From the NCBI RefSeq assembly GCF_003203515.1, contig NZ_BGNG01000003.1, forward strand, positions 248,001 to 312,000: a stretch of DNA of 64,000 nt, given 5' to 3'. Below the pieces are notes generated by a model. The model did no database searches. It saw only the letters and a list, made by a program, of their open reading frames with translations, and was not told the origin of the DNA. Source of the stretch: Glaciecola sp. KUL10. GTDB taxonomy: Bacteria > Pseudomonadota > Gammaproteobacteria > Enterobacterales > Alteromonadaceae. This document shows, one piece after another, positions 49,053-58,893 of this stretch; positions within the stretch are counted from its first letter, which is position 1; every line of letters starts with the position of its first letter. Made by a program: the position numbers and the translations under genes.

Positions 49053-50141
49053 TTACTCAGATTGCGCCGACGAAAATTTACCGCTAATAAACGCCTCATC
49101 AGTCAATGACTCTAAAAATGAAAGCAAAGCTAGCTTCTCTTCCTCGGTCGCATTGATTCCACGTACAAAAATAGATTTATTGGGATTATTGATTCCCCTA
49201 CCTCGTCCACCTGCCACATATAAATCGATAACCTCCTCTAGGGAAGCCACACTGCCGTCGTGCATGTAAGGTGCAGTTAATGCAATATTGCGCAATGTCG
49301 GTGCTCTAAACTTGCCCCTGTCTTGATCGCGATAAGTTAAATCAGCCAAACCTTGGTCATCATTAGCGTAGCTACCCAACTCATCTTCCATATATAAGCC
49401 CGTGTTATGAAAAGGCACGAGATCTAGAGTTTGAAACGCATGTTTACTTGATTGTGAAAAGTTAAACCCGCCGTGACAATGAAAACACTCAAACTTTTCT
49501 GAAAAGAAGAGGTTTAAGCCCTCTATTTGCTGTTCTGTTAGCGCATCGTCTTGCATTTGATAAGCATAGCGATCAAACGCTGAATCAAAAAAATTTAAGC
49601 TCCTTACGTAAGATGCCAAGGCTTTCACGATCCTATCAAAGGTGATTTCTTTACTTCCAAATGCTTGTTTAAATTGTGCTTGATAATCCCCCAAACGATT
49701 AAGTATTTCTGCTTCGTTTCCCGTCGCGCCCATTTCGATTGGTTCTTCGTTAAATAGCGGAAGTACAATTTGCGATTCAAGTTGAGTTAAACCATTGTGC
49801 GCCCAATTGAATGTGCCATTGTATGCAACGTTGACCAAAGCGAGCGCATTGCGTTTTAATTCACCGCCAGTACTGCCTGTCGATTTAGCGACTGGTTGCG
49901 AAAACGCAAACTGTGGAATGTGACAACTTGCGCAGGCTTGAACTTGATTACCAGACAAACGGAAGTCAAAAAACAACTTCTCGCCTAGTTCGACTTTTGC
50001 TTGAGTCATTGGATTATCTTCTGGCACAAAGGGCTTTGGGAACGCTTCGGGGATATTCCATTGGTAAGGCTCAGGTGCTTTTTGACAACTGCCCATCATC
50101 AAAGCACAGACAACTAGGAGACCACACCAAAATATCTTCAT
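49053..50141 (-). CDS. mbnH: Di-haem MbnH / cytochrome c peroxidase family lipoprotein
   Basis: A 362-residue protein with a lipoprotein-like signal (CALMMGS then Cys19) and two haem c sites, CASCH (70-74) and CFHCH (219-223). The framework is that of MauG/CcpA di-haem peroxidases (VELGEKLFFDFRLSG, KRNALALVNVAYNGTFNW, FRAPTLRNIALTAPYMHDG). Its four-base overlap with an MbnP gene identifies it as the MbnH type, which oxidises a tryptophan of MbnP to kynurenine. It needs the Ccm system also in this window. A plain cytochrome c peroxidase is the alternative. Confidence 0.88.
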   Translation of the reverse strand: MKIFWCGLLVVCALMMGSCQKAPEPYQWNIPEAFPKPFVPEDNPMTQAKVELGEKLFFDFRLSGNQVQACASCHIPQFAFSQPVAKSTGSTGGELKRNALALVNVAYNGTFNWAHNGLTQLESQIVLPLFNEEPIEMGATGNEAEILNRLGDYQAQFKQAFGSKEITFDRIVKALASYVRSLNFFDSAFDRYAYQMQDDALTEQQIEGLNLFFSEKFECFHCHGGFNFSQSSKHAFQTLDLVPFHNTGLYMEDELGSYANDDQGLADLTYRDQDRGKFRAPTLRNIALTAPYMHDGSVASLEEVIDLYVAGGRGRGINNPNKSIFVRGINATEEEKLALLSFLESLTDEAFISGKFSSAQSE

Positions 50142-51109
50142 ATTGCTTTAAAGACCTTTTGGTGAGCTAACGACTGCAAAAAGTGAGCACACTGTTTTTG
50201 TTGGTCAATACCGGCAAACATGCATGCGTTTTCACGTGAGATTGTGATTCCGTTTAGCAGTTGGTCTACTTGGATAGCGATATTTATCGTGACTTCATTC
50301 TCCGTTATGCCTATATGCTCAGGTTTTAAATCAAGAGAAATCGGCACTCTATTTGGCTGCTCACATTCACTTGCAGGTGCTCTTACACGAGAAGCAGATT
50401 GACAGCCAGTGCTGCCTAAGTGAAAAGCAAAGCTGTCCGTCGATGAACGCAAGTCTACTCGCATAAACTTATACCCCATCTGCCAAGACCAAAACATCGA
50501 AGCGATATTTAGCGGTGACGATTGTGTTAATGGATTTGCGTGATTTTGAAGAAAAGGGACACCGATTAAAAAGTTTAAAGAAGTACGACTTGTTTCTTGC
50601 TCTGTTTGAGATTTTGCTGTACTCATTCGATTACTAAGCGTGCTAAACGCATGCTCATCAATCATGCTTGAGACGACATAATTTGATAAAGATTTCTCAC
50701 CCATATCACTTGTACTTTCAGCACTTTTTTCTATATTTTTTTCATCGCAAACATTAGCCGCACTTATCAGTGCCGTGCCATCATATTGCCAGTAGTTATT
50801 TAGCATATTAAATAGTATGGGCTCGCTGGTGCCAGTAAACCTTAAACGCAATTGATGCAAATAAAACGCGAAGGTTTCAATCGACACCGGGTCTTGCTTG
50901 GTTTCCCCAATATTCGTAAATCCCAAACGACCGGCCTTACATTTTACTAAGTAGCCATCATGCATTATGCTAAACCGTAAATTAAGCTTGTGTGTTCCAC
51001 TACCCGATTCAGTCATCAATGAATCGTCATTAACCGGCGCACAAGCGTAGACCAGCATAAGTGTGACAATAGTTAGCGTATATCTAAAGTAAGTGCGCAT
51101 GTTATCCAT
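50138..51109 (-). CDS. mbnP: MbnP family copper-binding lipoprotein
   Basis: A 323-residue lipoprotein (LMLVYA then Cys23) with MbnP family sequence: ISIMHDG-like start of the domain, GFTNIGETKQDPVSIETFAF, FYLHQLRLRF, IGVPFLQNHANPLTQSSPLN and the hallmark MFWSWQMGYKFMRVDL followed by FAFHLGSTGCQS. In characterised systems MbnP binds Cu(I) using a kynurenine made from a conserved Trp by MbnH. The Trp-rich motif is intact. A 60-70 residue Ser/Thr/Glu-rich insertion after VCDEKN is unusual. First gene of a two-gene operon and divergent from the LVIVD protein. Confidence 0.88.
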   Translation of the reverse strand: MDNMRTYFRYTLTIVTLMLVYACAPVNDDSLMTESGSGTHKLNLRFSIMHDGYLVKCKAGRLGFTNIGETKQDPVSIETFAFYLHQLRLRFTGTSEPILFNMLNNYWQYDGTALISAANVCDEKNIEKSAESTSDMGEKSLSNYVVSSMIDEHAFSTLSNRMSTAKSQTEQETSRTSLNFLIGVPFLQNHANPLTQSSPLNIASMFWSWQMGYKFMRVDLRSSTDSFAFHLGSTGCQSASRVRAPASECEQPNRVPISLDLKPEHIGITENEVTINIAIQVDQLLNGITISRENACMFAGIDQQKQCAHFLQSLAHQKVFKAI

Positions 51110-51226
51110 AAAATCGCGAAGACGTTTTATCTAATTAAAATAGACCGACAAAGTGCATTTATACCGGCGTTAATCAATCTAAGCCGCGGTCATTTAAAGC
51201 ACTCATACAAAAAAGTGAGTTTCAAA
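51110..51226. promoter_or_regulatory. Divergent promoter region of mbnP and the LVIVD protein
   Basis: 117 bases between divergent genes. Shared regulation is plausible. No metal-regulator site can be recognised with confidence. Confidence 0.4.
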
Positions 51227-54013
51227 ATGAAACAAGGAATAAAGAGTTTATCAAGTTTAGTCATGATTACTACGCTTTCATTGGTATTTGCCGTAAAGGT
51301 AAATGCGCATATGGACCATGACCGCGCTCGATTTATTGCCCCCGACGGCATTGATCGAGGTGATTGTAAGAACCGTTTTCGCCCTTGCGCGAGTATCAGC
51401 TTTGCCGCAAAGCAGGCCGACAAAGGCGATGTGCTTTTGTTTGCTCACGGCACTTATACCATCGAAAGCACAAGCGATATTTTTCATTTAGTCAGTGATA
51501 TCGTACCGGCCTATGGCGGCTTTCAACCACTTGATAACTACCAAGTGCAAAACCCTAATCAATTTCCAACCACGTTAGTCGGTATTCCGCCAGAATATGC
51601 TCAAATACTCTATACCCGAGGGTTCAACGTTATTTCTGATACCAAGGGCTTGGCAAGTGAGCAAGCTGACGCGCTTAATTTAGACCTAGAAAAGGTCAAT
51701 GCAATGAATCAGTCTCAATCACAAACAGATTGCGATGCGGGTTTAGCTGGCGTATTTCCTTGTAATAACGTATCCCTACTTGCCCATGTTCCACGCGCAG
51801 ACCTACCTACATCATCAACCACAGCAAACGATATTTGGGGGCACGTTGACCTAAATACGATGAAGGAATACGCGCTGCTTGGCATGCGTCGTGGAATTGT
51901 CGTAATCGATGTAACAGAACCTACTCAACCTAATTTTGTTGGGTCGGTTTCAGGTAACAGCACAACTTGGCGAGACATCAAGGTTTATCAATTTTACTCT
52001 GAAACGCTCAATAAATGGCAGGCGTTTGCCTATGCAACTGCAGATAGCTCTTCCGAAGGTTTAACCATCATTGACCTAAACAGCTTAGATTCAGGCATTG
52101 GTTTGGTGACGCGTCAGCGAGACGATCCGTCGGCACATAACATTTATATATCGGGTGTTGACTACAGTCTAAACATTGCTAATACCTCAGTTGAACCTCG
52201 TGTTCATATCTTGGGCGCACAATCTCGTGGCGGTTCGCTTAAAAGCTATTCTTTATCCAACCCGCGTGATTTACAAAATACATATAACCTAACGGGTGCA
52301 TCAAGAGCTGATTACACGCATGACGCCTCATCTGTTCTGATTAATGATGTTCGGGCAACACGCGATTGCGTGAACGGCGACGAAAATGGTTGTTTGGTCA
52401 TGCTTGATTTTAATGAAAACTCACTAAGGCTTTGGGACCATACACTTGAATCAAGCTCAAGCGAATTATCTGAGAGCTTTTACCCCAACACGTCTTACGC
52501 GCATTCCGGTTGGTGGACAGAAGATAAGCAATATGTCTTGTTACACGATGAATTGGACGAGCGAGATTTTAGCTTACCTACTACAGTTCATATTTTTGAT
52601 ATTTCTGACTTGAGTAACCCAACACTAGCGGGCACATGGAAGGGGCCAACGGGCGCCATTGATCACAATGGCTTTGTGTTGGGCAACAAATACTACATGT
52701 CTAACTATGAAAGAGGCTTAACGATTCTAGATATCTCTTCACCAAGTTCGCCTCAAGAAATCGGTCACTTTGATACCTTCCCTAGTTCAGACAATACTTC
52801 CTTCAATGGCGCATGGGGCGTGTACCCTTATCTTCCAAGCGGCTCTATTTTGGTCAGTGATATCCAAGGTGGCTTATATGTAGTGAAAGACGAAACAGAT
52901 GCCGACGACAAGGCCAACATCTCATTTGAAGCCAATTCTTACCAAGTTTTAGAAGGTGAAAGCGTTGAATTAACAGTAACGAAATCAGGCCCACAAGCTG
53001 CAAGCATAGACTACGAGATTATCTTGGGTTCAACACAAAACGAAGATGCCCAAGTCGAAACGCGTGGCACGCTTGAATGGTCTATTGATGATGACACCAG
53101 CAAGACAATTACCATAGAAGCCCTTGAAGATGGCACCAGCGAGAATTCAGAAACCCTATTTGTGCGTTTAATAAACCCAAGTGCAGATGCGGAAATAAAA
53201 GGTCGATATATCACTGCTGTTGAAATCGAGTCACTTGAGGCACCTAGCTCAGTCTTTGCCTTTGACATTGCTGAACTAGAAGTCAAAGAAATTGACGGTC
53301 AAATAAGCGTTGATGTCAATCGAAGTGGCACATCAAACGCGGCATTGACTCTGAACGTGAGCTTGCAAGACATCAGTAGTTCAAGCAGCGATTATGAACT
53401 GCTCACCGACACACTTTCTTGGGAAGAAAACGATATCAGTGCCAAAACGGTAATGGTAAACATCATTAATGACGAACAAACTGAGAGCGAAGAAAGCTTC
53501 ACGATTGTTTTGTCTAGTAACCAAGAAAACGTTGAGCTTTCATCATCTTCTATAACAGTCAGTATAATCGATGATGAATCTAATGCTCCCCCAACAGTGA
53601 CACTTGAGTCTGACACAATAAATGTGAATACCAGACAAACGGTTACCATAACTGCCGTTGGCAATGATCCAGAAGGTGCTGAAATAGACTATCAATGGGC
53701 GCAAACCGCAGGCGATTCAGTTAGCCTAACAGGGCGTAATGATGCAAGCATCTCATTTGCCGCCCCAGAAACAGCTCAAACGATCAGTTTTACGGTAAGT
53801 GTCACTGATGATTTTGAAAAAGTGAGCACTGCATCCGTTGATGTGGTTGTAGCAGAACCGCCGGCTCCACCACCCGCAACCACACCAGCACCGGCGCCTA
53901 CCCCAGAACCACCGTCAAATTCATCTGGCGGTTCTTTGTTTTGGTTAATTGGTTTGATGTTAATTAGCTTGCAAATGAGATTTACCTTTAGGTTAAAGCC
54001 GAGAAACTATTAA
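51227..54013 (+). CDS. Choice-of-anchor B / LVIVD-repeat surface protein with GlyGly-CTERM-like tail
   Basis: About 928 residues from ATG 51227; a GTG at 51215 is an upstream option. A signal peptide (about 1-27) precedes the choice-of-anchor B region with LVIVD-type beta-propeller repeats (GIVVIDVTEPTQPNFVGSVS, VHIFDISDLSNPTLAGTW, LTILDISSPSSPQEIGHF). Two Calx-beta-like domains (about 565-665 and 675-775) and one PKD-like domain (about 785-870) follow, then a Pro/Ala/Thr linker. The end is SGG (900-902), a hydrophobic helix SLFWLIGLMLISLQM and a basic tail, the pattern of a GlyGly-CTERM signal cleaved by rhombosortase on T2SS substrates. It is probably exposed at the cell surface. Confidence 0.85.
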   Translation: MKQGIKSLSSLVMITTLSLVFAVKVNAHMDHDRARFIAPDGIDRGDCKNRFRPCASISFAAKQADKGDVLLFAHGTYTIESTSDIFHLVSDIVPAYGGFQPLDNYQVQNPNQFPTTLVGIPPEYAQILYTRGFNVISDTKGLASEQADALNLDLEKVNAMNQSQSQTDCDAGLAGVFPCNNVSLLAHVPRADLPTSSTTANDIWGHVDLNTMKEYALLGMRRGIVVIDVTEPTQPNFVGSVSGNSTTWRDIKVYQFYSETLNKWQAFAYATADSSSEGLTIIDLNSLDSGIGLVTRQRDDPSAHNIYISGVDYSLNIANTSVEPRVHILGAQSRGGSLKSYSLSNPRDLQNTYNLTGASRADYTHDASSVLINDVRATRDCVNGDENGCLVMLDFNENSLRLWDHTLESSSSELSESFYPNTSYAHSGWWTEDKQYVLLHDELDERDFSLPTTVHIFDISDLSNPTLAGTWKGPTGAIDHNGFVLGNKYYMSNYERGLTILDISSPSSPQEIGHFDTFPSSDNTSFNGAWGVYPYLPSGSILVSDIQGGLYVVKDETDADDKANISFEANSYQVLEGESVELTVTKSGPQAASIDYEIILGSTQNEDAQVETRGTLEWSIDDDTSKTITIEALEDGTSENSETLFVRLINPSADAEIKGRYITAVEIESLEAPSSVFAFDIAELEVKEIDGQISVDVNRSGTSNAALTLNVSLQDISSSSSDYELLTDTLSWEENDISAKTVMVNIINDEQTESEESFTIVLSSNQENVELSSSSITVSIIDDESNAPPTVTLESDTINVNTRQTVTITAVGNDPEGAEIDYQWAQTAGDSVSLTGRNDASISFAAPETAQTISFTVSVTDDFEKVSTASVDVVVAEPPAPPPATTPAPAPTPEPPSNSSGGSLFWLIGLMLISLQMRFTFRLKPRNY

Positions 54014-54031
54014 CAATGAATATATTCAATA

Positions 54032-55819
54032 ATGACTGAAAAAAGCCAAGCAAAAAACCAGAGTTCCAAACGCATCATTGCTTGGTTGTTTTCTCACTTA
54101 TTGCCCTATAAATTTAAAGTTGTTTTAGCACTTATCGCATTGTTGATAGGTGCTTTAGCGTGGTTAGTGCTTGGGCAAGGTGTTAAGTTAGTGGTTGACC
54201 AAGGCTTTGTCGCTGGCGATGAAAATATGCTCACCATTGCACTGATCATCGTCTTAGCGATTGTGTTAATTGGCAGTTTAGCGACCTACTTTCGATTCTA
54301 CTTAATGGTGTGGTTGGGCGAAAAAGTCTGTGCAGATATTCGCGCCTCTTTATTCGCCCATTTAGTCACGTTGAGCCCTAATTTTTTTGCAGAAACGCGC
54401 ACTGGCGAAGTTATTTCAAGATTTACCAGTGATACCACACTGCTTCAATCCGTGGTTGGCACTGGTGTTTCAATGTCTTTGCGATCTGCTGTCATGTTAA
54501 TAGGTGCCTTAGTCTTGATGCTGATAACCTCTTGGCAACTAACGCTCTACGTGTTTATTGCGGTACCATTAATTCTGTTGCCAATTAAAGCCCTTGGCAA
54601 ACAAGTCAGGTTTTACGCAAAGCAAAGTCAGGACGACGTTGCCAGCATGGGCACTTTGATTGACGAAAGCCTACACGAAATCCATACGCTTCAGTCTTAT
54701 AACCACGAACAAGCAAGTGTTAATAACTTCAATAGCAGTATTGATAAAGTGATGGCAAGTGCCAGTCAACGCATTCATTATCGCGCCCTGTTAATTGCAC
54801 TCATTATGTTTATCAGCTTGTCTTCTATCTTTATAGTGGGATGGATTGGCGCACGCGAAGTGATTGCGGGCAATATCAGTGCAGGTGAACTCACTGCTTT
54901 TGTCTTTTATGCCGTGCTTGCAGGTGGCTCTATTGCTACTATCAGTGAGGTTATTGGAGACTTACAAAAAGCAGTAGGTGCAAGTGAGCGTATCGTTGAA
55001 CTTTTAAATACCGCACCTGAAATCACCAACTCACAAGCCGCGAAAGATAAAAGCCATCTAGACAAGCACCCACAATTTAATGAAAGCGCGGCTATCATAG
55101 AAGCAAAAGAAATCACATTTGCATACCCGAGTGCACCTGATAAAGAGGTTATTAAAAACGTTAGCTTCAATGCTCAAAGAGGACAAAAGATTGCAATTGT
55201 TGGGCACAGTGGTGCGGGAAAATCGACCTTGTTTGATTTGCTTATGCGCTTCTATGAATTAAATCAGGGTGACATCAAAATCGCCGGTATCCCACAAAAA
55301 GCATTGAGTATCGAAGACTTACGAAAGCAGTTTGCACTTGTTCCTCAAGATGCGGTGATTTTTGCGTTATCAGTAAGTGACAATATTCGCTTATCAAAAC
55401 CAAACGCCACTGATGATGAAATAGTAGCTGCTGCCAAACTAGCCTATGCAGATGAATTTATTCAGGGCTTCAGTCAAGGTTATCAAACAGAATTAGGTGA
55501 AAGAGGTGTAAAGTTATCTGGCGGTCAAAAACAGCGTATTGCGATTGCCAGAGCCATACTTGCCAAGCGCCCTATTTTGCTGCTCGATGAAGCAACCAGT
55601 GCTTTAGATGCGAGCAGTGAACGCTATGTAAAACTTGCTTTAGATTCACTGATGCAAGAGACAACAACCTTGATTATCGCGCATCGGCTTTCGACCGTAC
55701 TCAATGCAGATAAAATACTGGTCATGCAACAAGGTGAACTGATTGCACAAGGTACGCATGATACGCTATTAATGTCGAATACAGTGTACAAGGAATTTGT
55801 TGAATTGCAGTTGAGTTAG
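54032..55819 (+). CDS. ABC exporter, fused membrane and ATPase domains (MsbA/multidrug type)
   Basis: A 595-residue half-transporter. Six membrane helices occupy residues 25-310 (with the conserved FAETRTGEVISRFTSDT). The ATPase has Walker A GHSGAGKSTLFDLLMRFYE (about 391), Q-loop FALVPQDAVIF, signature VKLSGGQKQR, Walker B PILLLDEATSALD and switch His in IAHRLSTV. Closest in style to bacterial lipid or drug exporters of the BmrA/MsbA group; substrate unknown. It starts 18 bases after the anchor-B gene and may be cotranscribed. Confidence 0.9.
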   Translation: MTEKSQAKNQSSKRIIAWLFSHLLPYKFKVVLALIALLIGALAWLVLGQGVKLVVDQGFVAGDENMLTIALIIVLAIVLIGSLATYFRFYLMVWLGEKVCADIRASLFAHLVTLSPNFFAETRTGEVISRFTSDTTLLQSVVGTGVSMSLRSAVMLIGALVLMLITSWQLTLYVFIAVPLILLPIKALGKQVRFYAKQSQDDVASMGTLIDESLHEIHTLQSYNHEQASVNNFNSSIDKVMASASQRIHYRALLIALIMFISLSSIFIVGWIGAREVIAGNISAGELTAFVFYAVLAGGSIATISEVIGDLQKAVGASERIVELLNTAPEITNSQAAKDKSHLDKHPQFNESAAIIEAKEITFAYPSAPDKEVIKNVSFNAQRGQKIAIVGHSGAGKSTLFDLLMRFYELNQGDIKIAGIPQKALSIEDLRKQFALVPQDAVIFALSVSDNIRLSKPNATDDEIVAAAKLAYADEFIQGFSQGYQTELGERGVKLSGGQKQRIAIARAILAKRPILLLDEATSALDASSERYVKLALDSLMQETTTLIIAHRLSTVLNADKILVMQQGELIAQGTHDTLLMSNTVYKEFVELQLS

Positions 55820-55999
55820 CACAAATGAGAGAATGTCGTGTAAAAAGCATCGGTAAAACTTTGTAACAATTAAGTCATAAATATCCACGTTTCAAAACTT
55901 AAATCACTTTTCAGTAGTAGTAATATGACCGTCCCAATAAAGGGACCACAAAGCACCTTTCGACAGAAAAGGTATCGTATAACTAGCTCGGAAAGCATT

Positions 56000-58549
56000 A
56001 TGTTCATAAACTTCAAGAAAAAAACACTTGTCGCTTTGATGCTCTCAAGCCTTGCCTTAAGTGCAGCGGCTGACGATCATGAAAAAGACAAAGAAGAAAA
56101 AGAAACGCTTGTTGAAATTTTAGAGAAAAAGGCGGAGTTCGATGGCTTCGTTGATATTTATCGCGACAAAAAAGATGGCTCAGGCCTAATTGTTTTTGAT
56201 GAATCTCAACTAAATACTCCTTTCCTGTATTTCGTATCAACAGTCGACGGTGTCGTTTCAGCAGGTACCTTTCGAGGTCAGTTTAGAGAAACGAGACTAT
56301 TAGAGTTTAGACGCAACTTTGACCGTATCGAAATTGTTTCAAAAACACCCAGATTTTACTTCGATCCCGAAAATGCAGTTAGCCGCGCAGCCTCCGCTAA
56401 CATCAGCGAAGCCATTTTGGTATCTACTAAAATAGAACACGAAGAAGATGGTAAAATCGCGATCTCACTTGACGACGTCTTTAAAGGCGAAGCCATGCAC
56501 CGCGTTGCACCCATGCCTGCATCAGACCCCAAAGCAGATAAAAATCGCTTTAAACCTGGCAAGCTTTCTAAAGATAAAACCAGTATCAGCGAGATAAACA
56601 ACTTCCCTGAAAATACTCACGTAATCGTTGATTATGTTTATGAAAACGATACACCAAAAGTGTATGGTGGCCCTGATATTTCTGATCAGCGATACACCAA
56701 GCTTTCTATTCAACATGCCTTTATCAAAGCGCCTGAGAATAACTTCAAACCGAGAAAAGACGACCCACGAGTTGGCTTTTTCTCTCAACAGTTTGATGAT
56801 TTAACCTCAGATCAAACCGCAAACTACCGCGATGTGATTAATCGTTGGCACTTAGAGAAAAAAGATCCAAGTGCACAAGTATCTGATCCTGTTGAACCTA
56901 TCGTTTGGTGGATTGAAAATACTACCCCCATGGAATGGCGCGAAACTATCAAAAACGCAACACTGGCGTGGAACAGCTCGTTTGAAAAAGCAGGCATCAG
57001 TAACGCTATCGAAGTGCGCGTGCAACCTGATGATGCAGACTGGAGCGCCGATGATGTGCGCTACAATGTTTTGCGTTGGACGTCATCACCTCGCCCACCT
57101 TTCGGCGGCTATGGTCCAAGCTTGGCACACCCGTTAACAGGGCAAATCGTAGCAGCGGATATTATGCTCGAATACAGCTTTATGAAAGGCAGATGGGTCG
57201 CCAGCGAAATGTTTACCGACGGTGCTAATTTGCTTGATAAAAACTACGGTGAACAGGCTGAACTCACTTGCTCATTAGGCCATGAATTAAACATGGGCAT
57301 GATGTTTGGCAAAGTTGCTGGATTAGCTGACGGTATGGGCGACATCGAAAAAGATAAACTGTTGCGTCAATCAATGGCTTACCTAATCCTTCACGAAGTT
57401 GGACACACGCTAGGCTTAAACCACAACATGATGGCAACACAACTTCACAATCATGACGATGCACACAACCCGGAAATTACTCAAGGTATTTTGGCGGGTT
57501 CTGTCATGGATTACCCTTCTGTTAACTATGCACCATTAGGCGTTGAGCAAGGTGACTTTTATAGCGAAAAACCAGGTCCCTATGATGATTGGGTAATTCA
57601 GTACGGCTACTCAGTTGCATTAGATGACGATGCGGCAGAGGAAAAGCGCTTAAATGCAATTCTTAATCGCTCAGCTGAGCCAGAACTTGCCTTTGGTAAT
57701 GACGCAGACGATATGCGTGCACCGGGTCGCCATGTTGATCCGCGAATCAATATTTTTGATATGTCGAGTGACGCGATTGATTACGCACAAGACAGATTTG
57801 TGTTGATTAAAGATATGGCGGGCAAAATAAAAGATAAGCTTTTACAAGATGGTCGTTCACACAATGACTTAGTTGTAGGCGCGAATGTCCTGTTTGGTGA
57901 AATGGCGCGTCAAGCCGCTGTTGTTTCTCGCTACGTGGGTGGTGTTTACCTCAACCGCGCTTATGTAGGGCAAGAGGGTTATACTCAACCACTGACACCT
58001 GTACCACTTGAAGAACAACAAAAAGCATTGAACACCCTGTCTGCTTTCTTATTTGCACCTGATGCGATTGAAGAAATGGAACCTTTGTTTGCTTACCTTC
58101 AGCGTCAACGTCGAGGGTTTAGTGGCTGGGGACGTGACGAGTCACCTAAAATTCACGATATGCTTCTAGGTGCACAAAAAAATGTGCTAAACCACCTTAT
58201 GCACCCTAACGTGACGATGCGCATTACCGACACTGCTTTATTCGGAAATGAGATGAGCATCGAAACAATGATGGGCCGTTTAACTGATGGTATTTTTAAA
58301 GCTGATATCAAAAAAGACGTCAATTCGTATCGTCGTAACTTGCAAGTTGAGTACGTCGAACGCTTGGTTGCAATGTCAGGTCTGGAAAAAGCCAGCAAGC
58401 ACGATAACTTTGCGCAAGCGGCAGCGACATATGAGCTTGGTCGAGTACTTGATATGGTTAAGAGTAGCCGTGGCAATCAGGCAACCAAGGTGCATAAAGC
58501 GTTTCTTAAAGACCGTGTGAACAGAGCGTTTCATAAAAGTAAGTCTTAG
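56000..58549 (+). CDS. Secreted zinc metalloprotease (DUF5117/DUF5118 type)
   Basis: About 849 residues from ATG 56000, which gives a normal signal peptide (MFINFKKKTLVALMLSSLAL...). An in-frame ATG at 55925 would bury it behind 25 residues. The zinc site is HEVGHTLGLNHN, with the first His near residue 465, and a Met-turn-like SVMDYPSVNYAPLG follows. The region upstream (GFVDIYRDKKDGSGLIVFD, WWIENTTPMEWRETIKNATL) matches a family of large gluzincin/metzincin-like proteases common in marine Gammaproteobacteria and Bacteroidetes. It probably acts in the periplasm or outside. Confidence 0.9.
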   Translation: MFINFKKKTLVALMLSSLALSAAADDHEKDKEEKETLVEILEKKAEFDGFVDIYRDKKDGSGLIVFDESQLNTPFLYFVSTVDGVVSAGTFRGQFRETRLLEFRRNFDRIEIVSKTPRFYFDPENAVSRAASANISEAILVSTKIEHEEDGKIAISLDDVFKGEAMHRVAPMPASDPKADKNRFKPGKLSKDKTSISEINNFPENTHVIVDYVYENDTPKVYGGPDISDQRYTKLSIQHAFIKAPENNFKPRKDDPRVGFFSQQFDDLTSDQTANYRDVINRWHLEKKDPSAQVSDPVEPIVWWIENTTPMEWRETIKNATLAWNSSFEKAGISNAIEVRVQPDDADWSADDVRYNVLRWTSSPRPPFGGYGPSLAHPLTGQIVAADIMLEYSFMKGRWVASEMFTDGANLLDKNYGEQAELTCSLGHELNMGMMFGKVAGLADGMGDIEKDKLLRQSMAYLILHEVGHTLGLNHNMMATQLHNHDDAHNPEITQGILAGSVMDYPSVNYAPLGVEQGDFYSEKPGPYDDWVIQYGYSVALDDDAAEEKRLNAILNRSAEPELAFGNDADDMRAPGRHVDPRINIFDMSSDAIDYAQDRFVLIKDMAGKIKDKLLQDGRSHNDLVVGANVLFGEMARQAAVVSRYVGGVYLNRAYVGQEGYTQPLTPVPLEEQQKALNTLSAFLFAPDAIEEMEPLFAYLQRQRRGFSGWGRDESPKIHDMLLGAQKNVLNHLMHPNVTMRITDTALFGNEMSIETMMGRLTDGIFKADIKKDVNSYRRNLQVEYVERLVAMSGLEKASKHDNFAQAAATYELGRVLDMVKSSRGNQATKVHKAFLKDRVNRAFHKSKS

Positions 58550-58591
58550 CTAACTTGTAAAGTTAAAAAATAGTGTAATAACTTACATGTC

Positions 58592-58628
58592 TAGGCCTGA
58601 TGCGAATGAAAATTTGTGTCAGGCTTTT
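58592..58628 (+). terminator. Terminator after the metalloprotease
   Basis: Stem GCCTGA (58595-58600)/TCAGGC (58619-58624) followed by TTTTTT. The remaining bases of the 344-base gap up to 58893 hold no gene I can see and should carry the promoter of the next cassette. Confidence 0.75.
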
Positions 58629-58893
58629 TTCATCCTCAATGGAAAAACAAAATTTAGGCATGTGCTTGAGTTAGTATTCGCTAACTTCAATGATAAATCA
58701 CCATGATTCCCACATATTATTTGTCACTCAGCAGGAAGCGTTATAAGATAGCGCTATGTAAAGATGTCTAAATTATTTACAGTTGAAAAGCTAACGTGCA
58801 AAAAAGACTTTAGAATCAGATAGGTGGGATCGGCTTAATTTTTGCATATGACCCCAAGGTAAATATTAGTCTAGCAGTAATCAAAGGATGTGG

